A stretch of DNA of 64,000 nt from Zingiber officinale (taxonomy: Eukaryota; Streptophyta; Magnoliopsida; Zingiberales; Zingiberaceae), in assembly GCF_018446385.1 (NCBI RefSeq), contig NC_056001.1, forward strand, positions 8,860,672 to 8,924,671, written 5' to 3'. The first letter of the stretch is position 1; each line of letters opens with the position of its first letter. Position numbers and translations under genes: made by a program. Shown here one piece after another: positions 31,301-44,500 of this stretch. A model generated the notes under the pieces. The model ran no database searches, was not told where the DNA came from, and saw nothing but the letters and a program-made list of their open reading frames with translations.

Positions 31301-34300
31301 AGCATTGTTCAAGAAGCCCTAGATCGTATCATGGTCGGAAGGACCACTGTGATTGTTGCACACCGGTTGTCAACTATAAGAAATGTGGATATGATTGCTG
31401 TGATCCAGCAGGGTCAAGTTGTAGAAACTGGAAGCCATGAAGAACTACTGTCAAAAGGGACTTCTGGAGCTTATGCCTCTTTGATTCGGTTCCAGGAGAT
31501 GGCAAGAAACAGAGATTTTGGCGGTCTGTCCACTCGAATGTCTCGATCTTCACGCTTGAGCCATTCACTTTCCACAAAATCATTAAGTTTACGATCTGGC
31601 AGCTTAAGAAACTTGAGCTACCAGTATAGCACTGGAGCAGATGGCCGCATTGAGATGGTGTCAAATGCTGATAATATTCGTAAATATCCTGCACCTAGAG
31701 GCTACTTCTTCAAGCTCTTGAAGCTAAATGCACCAGAATGGCCTTATACAATTATGGGTGCCATAGGATCAGTTTTATCTGGGTTCATAGGTCCAACATT
31801 TGCAATTGTTATGAGCAACATGATTGAAGTGTTCTACTACAGAGACCCCAATGCAATGGAGAGAAAGACCAGGGAATATGTCTTCATATACATTGGCACT
31901 GGGCTTTATGCAGTTGTTGCTTACTTGGTTCAACATTACTTCTTTAGCATTATGGGAGAAAATCTTACAACCAGGGTGAGGAGAATGATGCTTGCTGGTA
32001 AGTGAGATCTTCTGTCCTTGTCTTTCCTTCCAGTTGTTTATGTTTAAGATTCATACAAGTCCTATTAATATGCAGCTGTCTTGAGGAATGAAGTAGGCTG
32101 GTTCGATGAGGAAGAGAATAATTCAAGCCTAGTAGCTGCCCGTTTAGCCAATGATGCGGCTGATGTGAAGTCTGCAATAGCCGAGAGGATCTCTGTAATC
32201 CTGCAGAACACAACTTCACTTTTAACTTCATTTATAGTCGGCTTCATAGTTGAGTGGCGTGTTGCGCTGCTCATTCTTGCCACCTTCCCTCTTCTAGTCC
32301 TTGCCAACTTTGCTCAAGTAAGTTATTAACTTTTTAATGCTCTGATCTGCTTTTCTCAGAGTTTTGCTTCTTCTATTGATGATTGCGTGGGAAATACATG
32401 GTACTTAGTTACTTGCTGTTGCTATTTGGCTTTGCTCTTCCACCATACTTGATGAAATTACAGTTTTGCTCTTGAATTTTCTTACGGTTTAGATTTTGAT
32501 AGTTTTGGCAATTTGGTGGGGTTTACATTTAATTGAAAAATAAGGCGGCCTAAATTAAGATGATTTATATATCAGTTAAACTGGTAAATTGATGAAGTTC
32601 AAAATCAAGGCTAAATTAAATAGGCCATTTTTTATGGGAAATAGAACCAGCGGACTTTTGACCAAAACAGAAACCACCATACGGTAGGCCCAAATCATGG
32701 TGTAGCTAATTTCTGCCAAGGATATTCTGTGAAAAAAGAAATGGGAATTATTGTAACCAAAAGATCCAAGATTGCCATAGGATACTGAATAGCGTAAAAT
32801 GTGTTTTCCTCTGGCAGATACAGTGAGATCATCAGTTCTGGCAAAACTACTGTTGCCCTTGCCTCATGTTGGAATGGGCAAACCAATAATTAGGTCATTG
32901 GCAATGCACAGCATAGGAAGGCCCCCAGAATTCATCCAAGCTATTTTTTATTTGCAACACTTTCTCTCAAGGCTGTCAGACCACCCACTCTCTCTGCACC
33001 TCGTGTAGCTTTGCTGCCACAACTCTGCCATCTTTTAATAGTTTTGTCTGAACATGGTAGAAAAGTCGAAATTTTTTCAGGAAAAAGTAATGGAAGAAAA
33101 TGAAGAATGTGGGTTGTGGCCAACCTGAGCCTACTCCCCTACTGCTGCTGCCATAAGAGTAGCTTGGACTTGAACGAGTGATTCCTTTGCTCGTGATGCC
33201 ATTAATGCTATGTGCTGCCAAGTAATATCTTGCTAGGAAAATCTATATTTGTTTTCTCTACACAGACTATAGTTTGAATTTATTATGATTATCTTTATAA
33301 GTTTAACTAATAGGTTACATTTGGATAAATAAAGTATGACCAGTCAGTATACGGAATATGTTTCCATCACTTCTCCAAAGTTATTGGACATAAAATTGTG
33401 TGCTGAAACAAAACTATCTAGTCGATATTTTTATGTTTCAATCAAATGGACTAGCTGGTTCAATCAAGAATAAGACCAAGATCTGACAGTGAGGCCACAA
33501 GAAATGTGTTTTATCAGTGACCAATTTTTGGCAGTCTGTTTGTGATCAGTTTTACAGGTCTATGAGATATTCTGATACCCACTTCTTATCGTAATTGGAT
33601 TCATGCTTCGGAATAGGAGTGGTAAATTACACGAAGCCAAGGAACTGTTTTTATTTTTTTGTTAAATAGAATAAAGATCTTGCCAAGAACGGGAAATACA
33701 GGATAAACTCCACCTCTTAATGTATCTCCAAAAGATTGTGATTTAAAATATAGTTGAGAGATTGTCAAATGAGTGCATTAGCATTTTTAGTTTGGATTAG
33801 GATCCGCCATCAGTATCAGTACCTCACTATTAAAATAGCTCGCACATTGCGTTGGATTGAGCTTCTGGCCTTCACGCATGCACAATTAGTTACCTATACA
33901 TGAGCCTTGATAGTTGGCAACAATGTTTTTAATCCATTAGTTTGTTTAGCATTGCTATAGTATACACTAAACTGGCTGAAGAAACAAATGGTGCCTAAAA
34001 GGTTCATTAATAATGAGGGTTTAAAGCCATTACTTGAAGGTTATTGAAATGAAAAAGATGGTTCGCAGTGTAATTTGTCAGCTTTACATCCGTATATGTA
34101 ACTTCAGAAGATTTGTCTTTAGTGTGCAGACCAACATCCTGGTTTCCCATAATTTCCAATTTTTTGTATTATATCTATAACTATCTATATATAAGCTGCT
34201 GAATAATGACTTGTTTACAACATTTGGAAGCTCAAATGGTCAGTTTGTCGCCTTGTATAAGTGAATTTGAAAAGGCAAGCCATTAATCATTTGTTAATGT

Positions 34301-35649
34301 GATGCATTAATATTTAAACCGGAAAATCTATTAACTATGTCGTGGAGTTTATTTCTGTATCTATGCTTAGATTTGTTCTCGGCACATATCTAAAATATAT
34401 GCAATTTACATATTTGTTTTTTTATTGTAAATATTGTCAGCAACTCTCACTCAAGGGCTTCGCCGGAGACACTGCGAAGGCCCACGCAAAGACCAGCATG
34501 ATTGCTGGAGAGGGCGTTAGCAACATCCGCACGGTGGCAGCATTCAACGCACAGGACAGGATACTATTCCTCTTCACCAGCGAACTCCGCGTTCCCCAGC
34601 GGCGCAGCTTCCGTCGGAGCCAGACCTCAGGCTTCCTCTACGGACTCTCCCAGCTCTGCCTTTACTCCTCTGAAGCCCTCATCCTCTGGTATGGCGTTCA
34701 TCTTGTCCGTGACGGTGCTTCCACCTTCTCCAAAGTCATCAAAGTCTTCGTCGTCCTTGTCGTCACTGCCAACTCTGTTGCGGAGACTGTCAGCCTCGCC
34801 CCTGAGATCATCCGCGGCGGTGAATCCATCCGCTCAGTTTTTGCCATCCTCAACCGTGGCACTTGCATTGAGCCCGACGACCCTGACGCTGAGCCAGTGG
34901 ACACCATCCGCGGCGAGATCGAGCTCAGCCACATCGACTTCGCATACCCCTCTCGACCAGATGTCGCCATCTTTAAAGACTTCAACTTGCGCATCCGTGC
35001 CGGCCAAAGCCAAGCTCTTGTCGGTGTGAGCGGTTGCGGCAAGAGCACGGTCATTGCATTGATCGAAAGATTCTATGATCCCACGGCAGGGAAGGTGCTG
35101 ATCGACGGCAAGGACATCAAACGGCTCAACTTGAAGCAACTTCGGCTCAAGATCGGGTTGGTGCAACAGGAGCCAGTGCTCTTCGCTGCCAGCATAATGG
35201 AAAACATCGTCTATGGCAGGGATGGCGCCACGGAGGAGGAAGTAGTTGCGGCAGCTCGTGCTGCTAACGTGCATGGCTTTGTGAGTGCACTGCCAGAGGG
35301 GTACCGGACAGCCGTGGGAGAGCGGGGTGTGCAGCTTTCCGGCGGGCAGAAGCAGCGGATCGCCATTGCACGGGCAGTTCTCAAGGACCCTGCTGTGCTA
35401 CTGCTAGATGAGGCGACCAGCGCACTGGACGCTGAGTCAGAGTGCGTGTTGCAGGAGGCACTGGAGCGGCTGATGAAGGGGCGCACCACGGTGCTGGTAG
35501 CGCACCGCCTCTCCACCATCCGTGGTGTGGATTCAATTGGGGTGGTGCAGGATGGTTGCATCGTGGAGCAGGGCGGCCATGCAGAGCTCCTTGGCCGGCC
35601 TGATGGAGCCTACTCGCGATTGCTGCAGTTGCAACATTATCACGTCTGA
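25316..35649 (+). CDS. ABCB19: ABC transporter B family member 19 (auxin/brassinosteroid exporter)
   Basis: Full-size ATP-driven exporter of the plasma membrane (TMD-NBD-TMD-NBD), predicted 1256 aa against about 1250 for the family. It drives polar auxin transport with PIN1 and TWD1, and has been linked to brassinosteroid export. Coding exons by GT-AG sites: 25316-25576, 25674-25728, 25888-26063, 26135-26335, 28329-28588, 29046-29362, 29458-29681, 31172-31997, 32076-32317, 34441-35649; the total is an exact multiple of three. NBD1 has Walker [10 protein letters not shown] (about 402-410), LSGGQ (506-510) and LLLDEAT (527-533). NBD2 has Walker [10 protein letters not shown] (about 1049-1057). 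The linker motif [19 protein letters not shown] is typical of ABCB19. Intron 4 (2.0 kb), 7 (1.5 kb, with a SINE) and 9 (2.1 kb) are long. Exons 1-4 and 10 are GC-rich, 5-9 are AT-richer. ABCB1 is the alternative, less likely. Confidence 0.95.
28634..28695 (+). repeat. Short tandem duplication in ABCB19 intron 5
   Basis: Two 31-base copies containing accatggtatggttgg followed by actaaaataacac; they differ at one or two positions. Confidence 0.7.
30745..30920 (-). mobile_element. SINE family 1, copy 2, in ABCB19 intron 7
   Basis: Minus-orientation copy of the 18417 SINE. The reverse complement carries TGGTGCCGCGGAAGG, GGTTGTCATCC and a clean box B, TGGTTCAATTCCC (about 30858-30872). The body then reads aagaatttttccttcaaatgggg and caaccaaaggatg. 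It is better preserved than copy 1. The 93-codon ORF on the plus strand here is a shadow. Confidence 0.75.
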
Positions 35650-36587
35650 GGACACACCGGCGGCCACACCTGTGGTTCTGAATGGTGGTAACTGGAGGTT
35701 GCAATTGAATTGGGTAAATGCGGCGGTTACCATCTTTAATATATTCTGTTAGACTCGTACTTAATCGGTCTTTTCATGGTGAATTGCAGTGTAGATGTTT
35801 AAAGTGCAGTGAAATTCCTCTGCAAATCAAGAAATTTCTACACGCTTCTTGGATTTTCAAAGTTGCAAATTCGTTCCAATCGGTTTATATGAGAATAAGT
35901 TTAACTAAAAAAAGAAAGTACCTACAAAACACAATATAAACAACTAAAAACCTAATAACTACTGTCTGAAATTAAATTCTCCATCAATAAACATAACATC
36001 TAGTAGCTACACAAACATCACCTGAGTTAAGAACCTTCATCGTTGCTACTTAAATAAAGTTGAACTGAACTTGAAGCCATGACTATGAACGTTGGATGAA
36101 CAATGCATCAAGACCATCTTACACATTGCACCTAGCCACAATTGTGGCATGTATGGAGGATAGGGAATCCAAATCTCTTGACCCTACCTTTACTCTATCG
36201 ATGTCAAAATCACCCAAGTTTTCTGTGTTGGTCATCTTGTAGAGATGCAAATTCCCTGTCTAGCACATCATACAAAGCAAGTGGTACCTTCTCCTTTCAT
36301 CCATGTTTTATCAAAGTTAGCTCATGTACTAAAGCTTGAATGGAGATAAGAATTCAGGCCCAAAGTCCAAAGTTAACCTTGTGTTTTTTTTTAACCATAA
36401 TGAAGATTCCCACAAAGATCTAATTAAGGACTCCAAAGCGTCTAGTTTCAATGGATGTAGTTAAACATTTGCAAAAGAAACTTAAATTGTTCAAAAATAC
36501 CTTAATTACAGATTTACAATTAAGGATCAGTGCTTCTTAGGATAACTGAATCATATGATAAAAGAAATGATCAGCTTGAGGCCAGCC
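35650..36587. other. ABCB19 3' flank and spacer
   Basis: No supported gene. The first 300 bases probably include the ABCB19 3' UTR; I did not identify a certain polyadenylation signal. The short ORFs here have no domain. Confidence 0.4.
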
Positions 36588-36595
36588 TATAAATA
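36588..36595 (+). promoter_or_regulatory. TATA box of the MIR395 transcription unit
   Basis: TATAAATA in a moderate-GC context, about 40 bases upstream of the hairpin. This puts a predicted start site near 36620, at the base of the foldback. Confidence 0.6.
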
Positions 36596-36630
36596 GGTCT
36601 TAGGAGCTGAGCTGAAGAGAACAAGAAGAG

Positions 36631-36745
36631 TTGGATGTCCTCTGGATTCTCTCAAACACTTCAGTAGGACTTCTTGAGGCTATACAAAGGAAGTCCTCAC
36701 TGAAGTGTTTGGGGGAACTCTGGGTGACACTCAATAATAAGCTAC
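36631..36745 (+). ncRNA. MIR395: MIR395 precursor
   Basis: Mature miR395 occupies 36700-36720 on the 3' arm and contains GAAGTGTTTGGGGGAACTC, matching Arabidopsis miR395a over all 21 positions as I remember it. The 5' arm (ggattctctcaaacacttcag, 36644-36664) pairs with it with few mismatches. Pairing continues through aggactt/aagtcct, leaving a loop of about 18 bases. miR395 is induced by sulfate starvation and targets ATP sulfurylase and the SULTR2;1 transporter. A TATA box lies just upstream. MIR395 genes are often clustered; I find only one here. Confidence 0.9.
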
Positions 36746-37997
36746 TTTGACTATAACTCCTCTTCTATCTGCAATAGAAAAATGGAAGAAGCTTCACTTC
36801 CAGTCATTTTGTTTAGTGGTTCTTCTTCATGGTATTTGTGCTTCTTTCTTCTCACAATGTGTATCGGAAGATTAGACTTTCAAATAATGGCAACAACCAG
36901 TGCACCTTGCATTTTTTACTTGTGTAAGTTCTTACTTCCTAGCACTATTTCCTTAGTGCTAACTTCATTGTTACTAGAGAAAGATAATAAAGAGTGTCCG
37001 AAAATGGCGATATTAATGAATATACTTAATAAACAAGGGGCTTGGGCTTCTCATATGATTCGATCACTTCTATGGCAAGGATGGGAAATGAACCCTCCAG
37101 TTAATATAATAAATTGATGACTAATTGTCGATCAATTTCTCAGGGGTTTTTCTAAACTTGTATTAAAGTTCATTTTGTACTTCATTTATTTTGTTATAGT
37201 TTTCATGAGATTTTTTTTAATGATTAATAAAAGGAAGTCTATTTTTATCATAATTTAACGAAAAATATTTTTTAATTATTCATTCTGAGAAGATAAAGGG
37301 CTTTTGATTTTATTTAAATGTTTAACTAATTTTTAGAGAGAACTAAAATCACAGCTTCATGCTGATGTGACTTTAGGTTTAATTACATAACATTTCTTTA
37401 AATAATAAATTACTACATACCAGTTATTTAATTAAGAATAACATTTTTTTGCTATAATTGTCAAATACAACATCGTACTGATATATTAGTTACATCATAT
37501 TGTGTTATATAGATAATATACTAAATTTGTTATAAAATGAAAAAATATTAATATAAATTTATTGAGATTATCTAAATTTGCAAATATTTTAAAAAATATA
37601 ATAACTAACCAAATAAAATTTCCCCTATTTTTTTTAACTTCTCTAGAAAAATTAAAACATTATTTATTTATTTTATGCTAGATAAAGGAAATCTGAATGA
37701 TTCTGAAAATTATTTTAAAGGAAACTTCTTTAATAGAGTGAGAAATAGAGATGGAATAATTCAACAAATTATGTACATTCTTTAACAATTTTAATCATTT
37801 TTTTGTCGAACTCTTTTTAAAGTCAATAAAGGAAAAAATGATGAAATATGCAATCATTATACATATAAAAATTTAGATTAGAGCAAGAAAAAAAAGTTAG
37901 TTGAAGAAATTTGAAACTGGAAGATATAAATACCAAATAAATAATAGAAGAATAAGGAAAGAAATTAAACAACTCAACTCGTTGGTTATTTATTACT
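36746..37997. other. Spacer between MIR395 and TOPLESS
   Basis: The 112-codon ORF at 36782-37117 starts inside the presumed MIR395 transcript, is hydrophobic and has no recognisable domain; I do not call it. 37120-37980 is AT-rich with no feature. Confidence 0.4.
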
Positions 37998-38100
37998 AGC
38001 AATTCGAAGATGAAGCCTCCTCGGCGGGTCCGTAAGGTGGACGAAGCCCACCAATCCGTCGGTGGATGAGCCCCTGAACCGGCCAATACAATATACTCCG
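37998..38100 (+). repeat. LTR (U5/R region) remnant upstream of TOPLESS
   Basis: About 100 bases (gtccgtaaggtggacga...ccaatccgtcggtggatgag) match the R/U5 of family A LTRs at 3530-3620. No LTR sequence is visible on either side. It lies about 430 bases upstream of the TOPLESS ATG. Confidence 0.7.
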
Positions 38101-38529
38101 TTAGAATCGTTGTGTAAAAGCCTTGGCTTTTTTTCCCTCCTCCGGACACATATCCCGCCTCCCTCTTCCTTCTTCTAATTCCTTTTCCTTATTCTTCATC
38201 CTCGATTCGAACATTTTCTTCGAGTGCTTCCGCGCTCTGCTGGAACCCTAGACGTCGGGTGCTTCTCTTTCTTGCCCGGCTTAGATCTTGTTTGCAGCTA
38301 ATGAAGGGTTTTGGCGGTATATGTTGGTGCCTTGGTCATTCTCGCCTGTCGTTCCACTTTTGACCCGTCGAGATGCTCCACTCTGGCTGTCATCTTGAAT
38401 TGGGTCGTCGGATTAAGTCCAAAGCTGGATCTTTTTTTTGTGTTTTATGGTTTTGTTAATTAGATCTGATTGTTTTGTTTGCTTTTTGTGGAATAATTAG
38501 GGTTTGGAGGAAGAGATTAGTGGAGCGCA

Positions 38530-41500
38530 ATGTCATCACTAAGTAGAGAGCTGGTGTTTCTGATCCTGCAGTTCCTCGACGAGGAGAAGTTCAAGGAAAC
38601 AGTTCACAAGTCGGTTTTGTCTTATAAAAATTCTTTTATTCGGTTGTTAAAGTAGTCTTTCTCTGTTGCTTGACTTTTTTTGCAATATTTGTTTGGTATT
38701 GGGTGCAGGCTTGAGCAGGAGTCTGGCTTCTATTTCAATATGAAATATTTTGAAGATGAGGTTCACAATGGGAATTGGGATAATGTAGAGAAATATCTCT
38801 CTGGATTTACTAAAGTTGATGACAATCGGTACTCCATGAAGATTTTTTTTGAAATACGGAAACAGAAGTATCTCGAAGCATTAGATAAGTACGCTCTGTT
38901 TTTTTTTGTAAAAAAATATTTTTGAGAAATTGATTTCAATCACTTATTTCTCCCTCCTAGACATGACCGATCAAAGGCAGTTGAAATCCTTGTGAAGGAT
39001 TTGAAGGTCTTTGCCTTGTTTAATGAGGAGCTATTTAAGGAAATCACTCAGCTTCTAACTCTAGAAAATTTCAGGTATGAGGTTTTAGCCTTGTATATTC
39101 AATTAATGCAAACTTGTACTGAAGCTTTCTTGTTTCTCATATGCCAAAAAAACCTTATTTTAAGGGAAAATGAGCAACTTTCAAAGTATGGGGATACCAA
39201 ATCAGCAAGGACAATAATGCTTGTTGAACTTAAGAAGCTAATTGAAGCAAATCCCCTATTCCGAGATAAACTGCAGTTCCCAAACCTAAAAAATTCTAGG
39301 TTGCGCACCTTAATTAACCAGAGGTATGAATCTTCAACATGGTCAATCTCAAAGTCATCTTCATAATTGAAGACCCAATTTGTTATATCTATTACTATTT
39401 AAAAAATACTATTACAATCAAGAAAGTACTCTGGTGGTCAAATCTCTGCTGGGTAATGTAATTTTAACCTGTTGGATTCCAAGTCTCTCCTAAAGTATGT
39501 AATTTTAGAATTTTGATTTGTTTCACTTGACACCTTCCTTTTTTCCACATATTTTGTGTCTGCACATAGTTTTTTCTCAGGACCTTTTTCTCTTTCCATT
39601 TCTCTATTCAACTGTTAAAAAAGGGTCTTCTTTGTGTTTCTTAATGGAGGATACTTGCCACATCAAAACCAGAAAAGTATGCATGTTATAGATACCTATT
39701 TGTAAATTGTTTTTTTGTTTCAGATTTTGGAATTGGAGAGGTCTTAAAAATCTAGTAGGGAATGTCTCAAGTGCCACTTAATTGTATGTTCCTGTCAATT
39801 TTGAGATAACTTGAATCTGCCAGAACAGCTGCCTGAGAATATTTGATGTATGTGCATTGTGTACTTGGCAATGAGCAAAAACTTTCAGTTTGATTTATTT
39901 TCAGATGCTTGTTTAAGAAATGTAAAATATGTTATGGAGTTCTATATTAACCAATGGCATGGTTAGGTACTTCATGAGACATCCATGTGTGGAGCACAAT
40001 TGTTGGTCTAGATAGAATACACTAAGAAATCATGCACATGAGCTTGCCCTGGTGCATTTAGAAAATTGTTTTAGTTTCCAACCGCCTTCTGCTCTAATTT
40101 TTGCTTTCAACTTTTGGTGCATCTGGTATTTATTAGTGAATATTTGATCCACTAATAATTTTATAATTAGCAGTTTAAACTGGCAGCATCAACTGTGCAA
40201 AAACCCGAGGCCAAATCCAGACATAAAGACTCTTTTTGTTGATCATTCTTGTGGGCAACCAAATGGTGCTCTTGCTCCATCACCTGTAAACAATCAACTG
40301 CTTGGAGCAATGCCCAAAGCAGGAAGTTTTCCTCCATTGGGTGCTCATGGGGTAGTTTTTCTATGTTTATTCTATATCCTATTCTTTATGAGAGTTATGT
40401 TATATTATTGAAGTGTTTTGCTTCAGCCTTTTCAACCTGCCCCAACACCAGTTCCTACACCCCTTGCTGGTTGGATGTCCAATCCTTCAGCTGTAACCCA
40501 TCCAGCTGTCTCTGGTGGACCGATTGGCCTCAATGCACCTACAAATCCTGGTAGCATGCTGCACTGTAATTGCTAGTGCCGAAAATTGTTGTTGATAATT
40601 TGAGTAATGTTTTGTTCTTGAATGTAGTTGCAATTTTAAAGCATCCAAGGACACCTCCAACAGCCAACCCTCCAATCGAATATGCATCTGCAGATTCTGA
40701 CCATGTTTCGAAAAGAACAAGGCCCCTCGGGATGTCTGATGAGGTCTGCTCAATGTTTCTACCCTAAGTTTTTTTTTTTTTTTTGGTTCTGGACCTATTG
40801 TCGATTATGTTTGTTGTCTGGTGATCCTTTCTCAACAGATTCAATGGTTTATTTTGGTGGTTATTTGGTGATCCTTTCTCTAATTCTGAACTACATGATT
40901 CAGGTAAATCTGCCTGCCAATATACTGCCAGTTTCCTATCCTCAGAACCATAACCAGCCTACATTTTCCCTGGAGGACTTACCAAAAACAGTTATGCGAA
41001 CGCTGAGCCAAGGATCAAACCCTATGAGCATGGATTTTCATCCAATCCAGCAAACTATTCTTCTTGGTACTCCTTTTCAATAACTAATTGTTCGCCATGC
41101 TTGTTTTTCTTTTGAAGTTTTAGCACTTCTTTTTCCTTGCTTTATTGATTTGGATTCTTTGGTTGACTTGTCATAGTTGGTACAAATGTGGGTGATATTG
41201 CATTATGGGATGTTGGCACTAGGGAGAGATTGATTCTTAAGAACTTCAAGGTGTGGGAGCTTGGAACTTGCTCCATGTCCCTGCAGGTCTGTTTTCACTT
41301 CGTTGATATTATGCATTGTTGTATGGTTCTGTCTCTTGTGCTTTTTTGTTTTTGTTTTGTTTTTCTCTTCATTGATATTATGCATTGCTGTATGGTTCTG
41401 TCTCTCGTGCAATTTTGTTTTTGTTTAACATTCCTCTCTATGCTTCCCAGGCTTCTTTGGTTAAGGATCCTGCTGTATCAGTTAATCGCATCACATGGAG

Positions 41501-44500
41501 TCCTGATGGAACCTTGTTGGGTAAGCTAGTTTTATACAGTAAAATAAATAATACTTGGTGATGTTTATAGTAATATCTTTAAGTTGTGTAGGTGTTGCTT
41601 ACTCAAGGCACATCGTGCAAATATATTCTTATAATGGTGGTGATGATATCAGACAACACTTGGAGGTTTGAAAATCATTAGATTTTCATCTTTTAATTAA
41701 TTACTTGCTCCATTTGACCTTATCTATGATTTCTGAAATCTAAATGACAGATTGATGCTCATGTTGGCGGCGTCAATGATATTGCATTTGCTCATCCCAA
41801 TAAGCAGCTTTCTATAATCACCTGTGGAGATGATAAAACAATTAGGGTGGGTAGAACTCTGAATTTCTGTAGTATGTGCACTTTCTTTCTTGATGTTTTT
41901 CTCAAAGTTTATGGTACATTAGGTTTGGGATGCAACTAGTGGCACAAAACAGTTCACCTTTGAAGGACATGAGGCACCTGTTTACTCTGTTTGTCCACAT
42001 CACAAAGAAAACATTCAGGTAGTTAAACAGTTTAGACTTTTGTTTCTCTCAAATTGATCTTAACTCTATATTGACATATTGTCTTAGCTTTTTCCTTATT
42101 GAATTCTTAAGACTAGTTAATATTTTGCCTGTTTTCTTGCAGTTTATCTTTTCAACGGCATTGGATGGAAAAATAAAGGCATGGTTATATGACAATTTGG
42201 GATCGAGGGTGGATTATGATGCTCCAGGGCACTGGTGCACGACAATGGCTTATAGTGCTGATGGTTCAAGGTATGTTTCCAGGTCTGTTGAGCCTTTTAG
42301 GACAAAGAAATAATAGTGGTTCTGTTCTGTTTTCCTCACCATTTTGATATTTCCTCTTTTTTTTTTGTAGGCTCTTTTCATGTGGAACAAGTAAAGAAGG
42401 GGAAACATTCATTGTGGAGTGGAATGAAAGTGAGGGAGCTGTGAAGAGGACATACCAAGGTTTCCGTAAACGTTCTTTGGGAGTTGTGCAATTTGATACC
42501 ACTCGAAACCGGTTTTTGGCTGCTGGTGATGAATTTCTTATCAAATTCTGGGATATGGATAATATCAATTTACTAACAACTGTTGATGCTGATGGTGGCC
42601 TACCAGTAATCTCTCTTCTTTTTTCCCCCCTTTTTTTGGCTCTCATATGCTTCTAGAAAAAGTTTTATGTATCAATTTCCAACTTTAGGCAAGCCCAAGG
42701 ATGAGATTCAACAAGGAAGGAACATTATTGGCCGTTTCTACTCATGATAATGGAATTAAAATTTTGGCAAACGGTGATGGAATTCGCCTATTGCGCACAC
42801 TTGAAAATCGCTCCTTTGATACTTCTAGGGCTGTCTCAGAAAGTGCAACAAAGGTACCTCTATCTAATAGGATTAATTACTTTTTCCTGATAAAATGAGA
42901 AGAATTTGATGATATTAATGTTTCCTGATACAGCCTATAGTAAGCCCATTGTCTGCTGCTGCTGTTGCAACAACTTCTGCAATAACTGATAGAACTGCAC
43001 CAGCTATGGCAATAGCTGGAATGGTCTCTGAATTTTGGTTTCATGAAATTGATTCTTCTAGTAGGCTATATTTTCTTCTTGTACAATTTGTAAATTTGTG
43101 TTTTAACATCATTTTGATATTAACAGAATGAAGATGGCAGAAACCTGGTTGATGTCAAACCTAGAATCACTGATGAATCAATGGAAAAATCAAAGATCTG
43201 GAAGCTTACTGAAGTCAATGAACCAGCTCAATGTCGATCTTTAAAACTCCCAGATAGTCTTAGAACAAGCAAGGTTTGATTTCTATAGTTTTGGATTTCA
43301 TATGTGAAGCATCATGGTGATTGTTGTATATTGTATGTGTATTCTGGAAAATATATTATAAATAACAATAAAGTGTTATACATGAAGATATGCTGTCACT
43401 TAACAAATAGTTTGACATTTCTTGTAGTTATAATGTGTAGAGAATTGTGCTAATGCAATAAGATGCATATTAGATTGGTACCCGAACTTTGTTTAATTTT
43501 TGTCATTTGTTAAATATGCAGCTAGCCATAGGGTCAGCATCATGAATCTTTCCATGTGGTCAAATGAGCAAATTTTATGTTTAATAGCTCCCAGGGTTAA
43601 TCTGCAGTTAAGTGTTCCATGTGTATTTGTGGACCTACTATAGAAACAGCAAACGTTGGCAAAATATATAATTTTTTTGGTCACGACAGCAACATATTCT
43701 TCAGAAATGGATTAAATACCAACTATTGAACCAGGAAACTATGTCCATAACTATCTGGTTCTGGTTGAAAAATTTGTCCAGAAGACAGCATGGACATTTT
43801 TGAACTATGTCACCATCAATTATATTATAAATTTGTTACTTTTTCGAATTTGAGGGAAAGGTGTTTCTGTATCTATGTGCACAACTTGTTTACAGTTCTC
43901 GTGCTCAGCGGAATCATTGCACAGTTGAAATTGTGTATTGAATGAGGTATAATCCGATAAATGAATGATTCTAATGTAGTTTCTATTTCGTCTATTCTTA
44001 TTACTCAAATAAACCTGTTAGATAAATTCCAGATTTCCAGTCACCACTGCAATTCAAGTGAATTATCTTGCATATTAGGCAAGAAAGAACAATATTTGAA
44101 AGTCCTTACTCCAACTTTATATTGCAGATTTCTAGGCTAATTTACACCAATTCTGGGGTTGCCATTTTGGCTTTAGCTTCAAATGCAATTCATCTACTCT
44201 GGAAGTGGCCTCGTAATGAACGGCATTCAAGTGGAAAGGTGAAGATATGATCAATATTTCCAGAAAGTACCTTCTTTTCTATGACAATATGCAAAGTCAT
44301 TCTCCACTTTGCTAATTATATGCTATTGTAGGCGACAACAGGTGTTGCTCCTCAGTTGTGGCAACCACCAAGTGGCATATTGATGACTAATGAGATAACT
44401 GACACAAATCCTGAAGAAGCAGTCCACTGTTTTGCACTTTCAAAGAATGATTCTTATGTTATGTCAGCATCAGGAGGGAAAATATCGCTATTCAACATGA

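Noticed and set aside
31374-31694. Minus-strand 106-codon ORF
   Set aside because: A shadow of ABCB19 exon 8.
34502-35029. Second-frame and antisense ORFs over ABCB19 exon 10 (34502-35752)
   Set aside because: Long shadow ORFs are expected in GC-rich coding DNA; only the ABCB frame has conserved motifs.
36782-37117. 112-codon ORF downstream of MIR395
   Set aside because: Hydrophobic, no domain, probably inside or just after the MIR395 primary transcript; no coding signal beyond being open.
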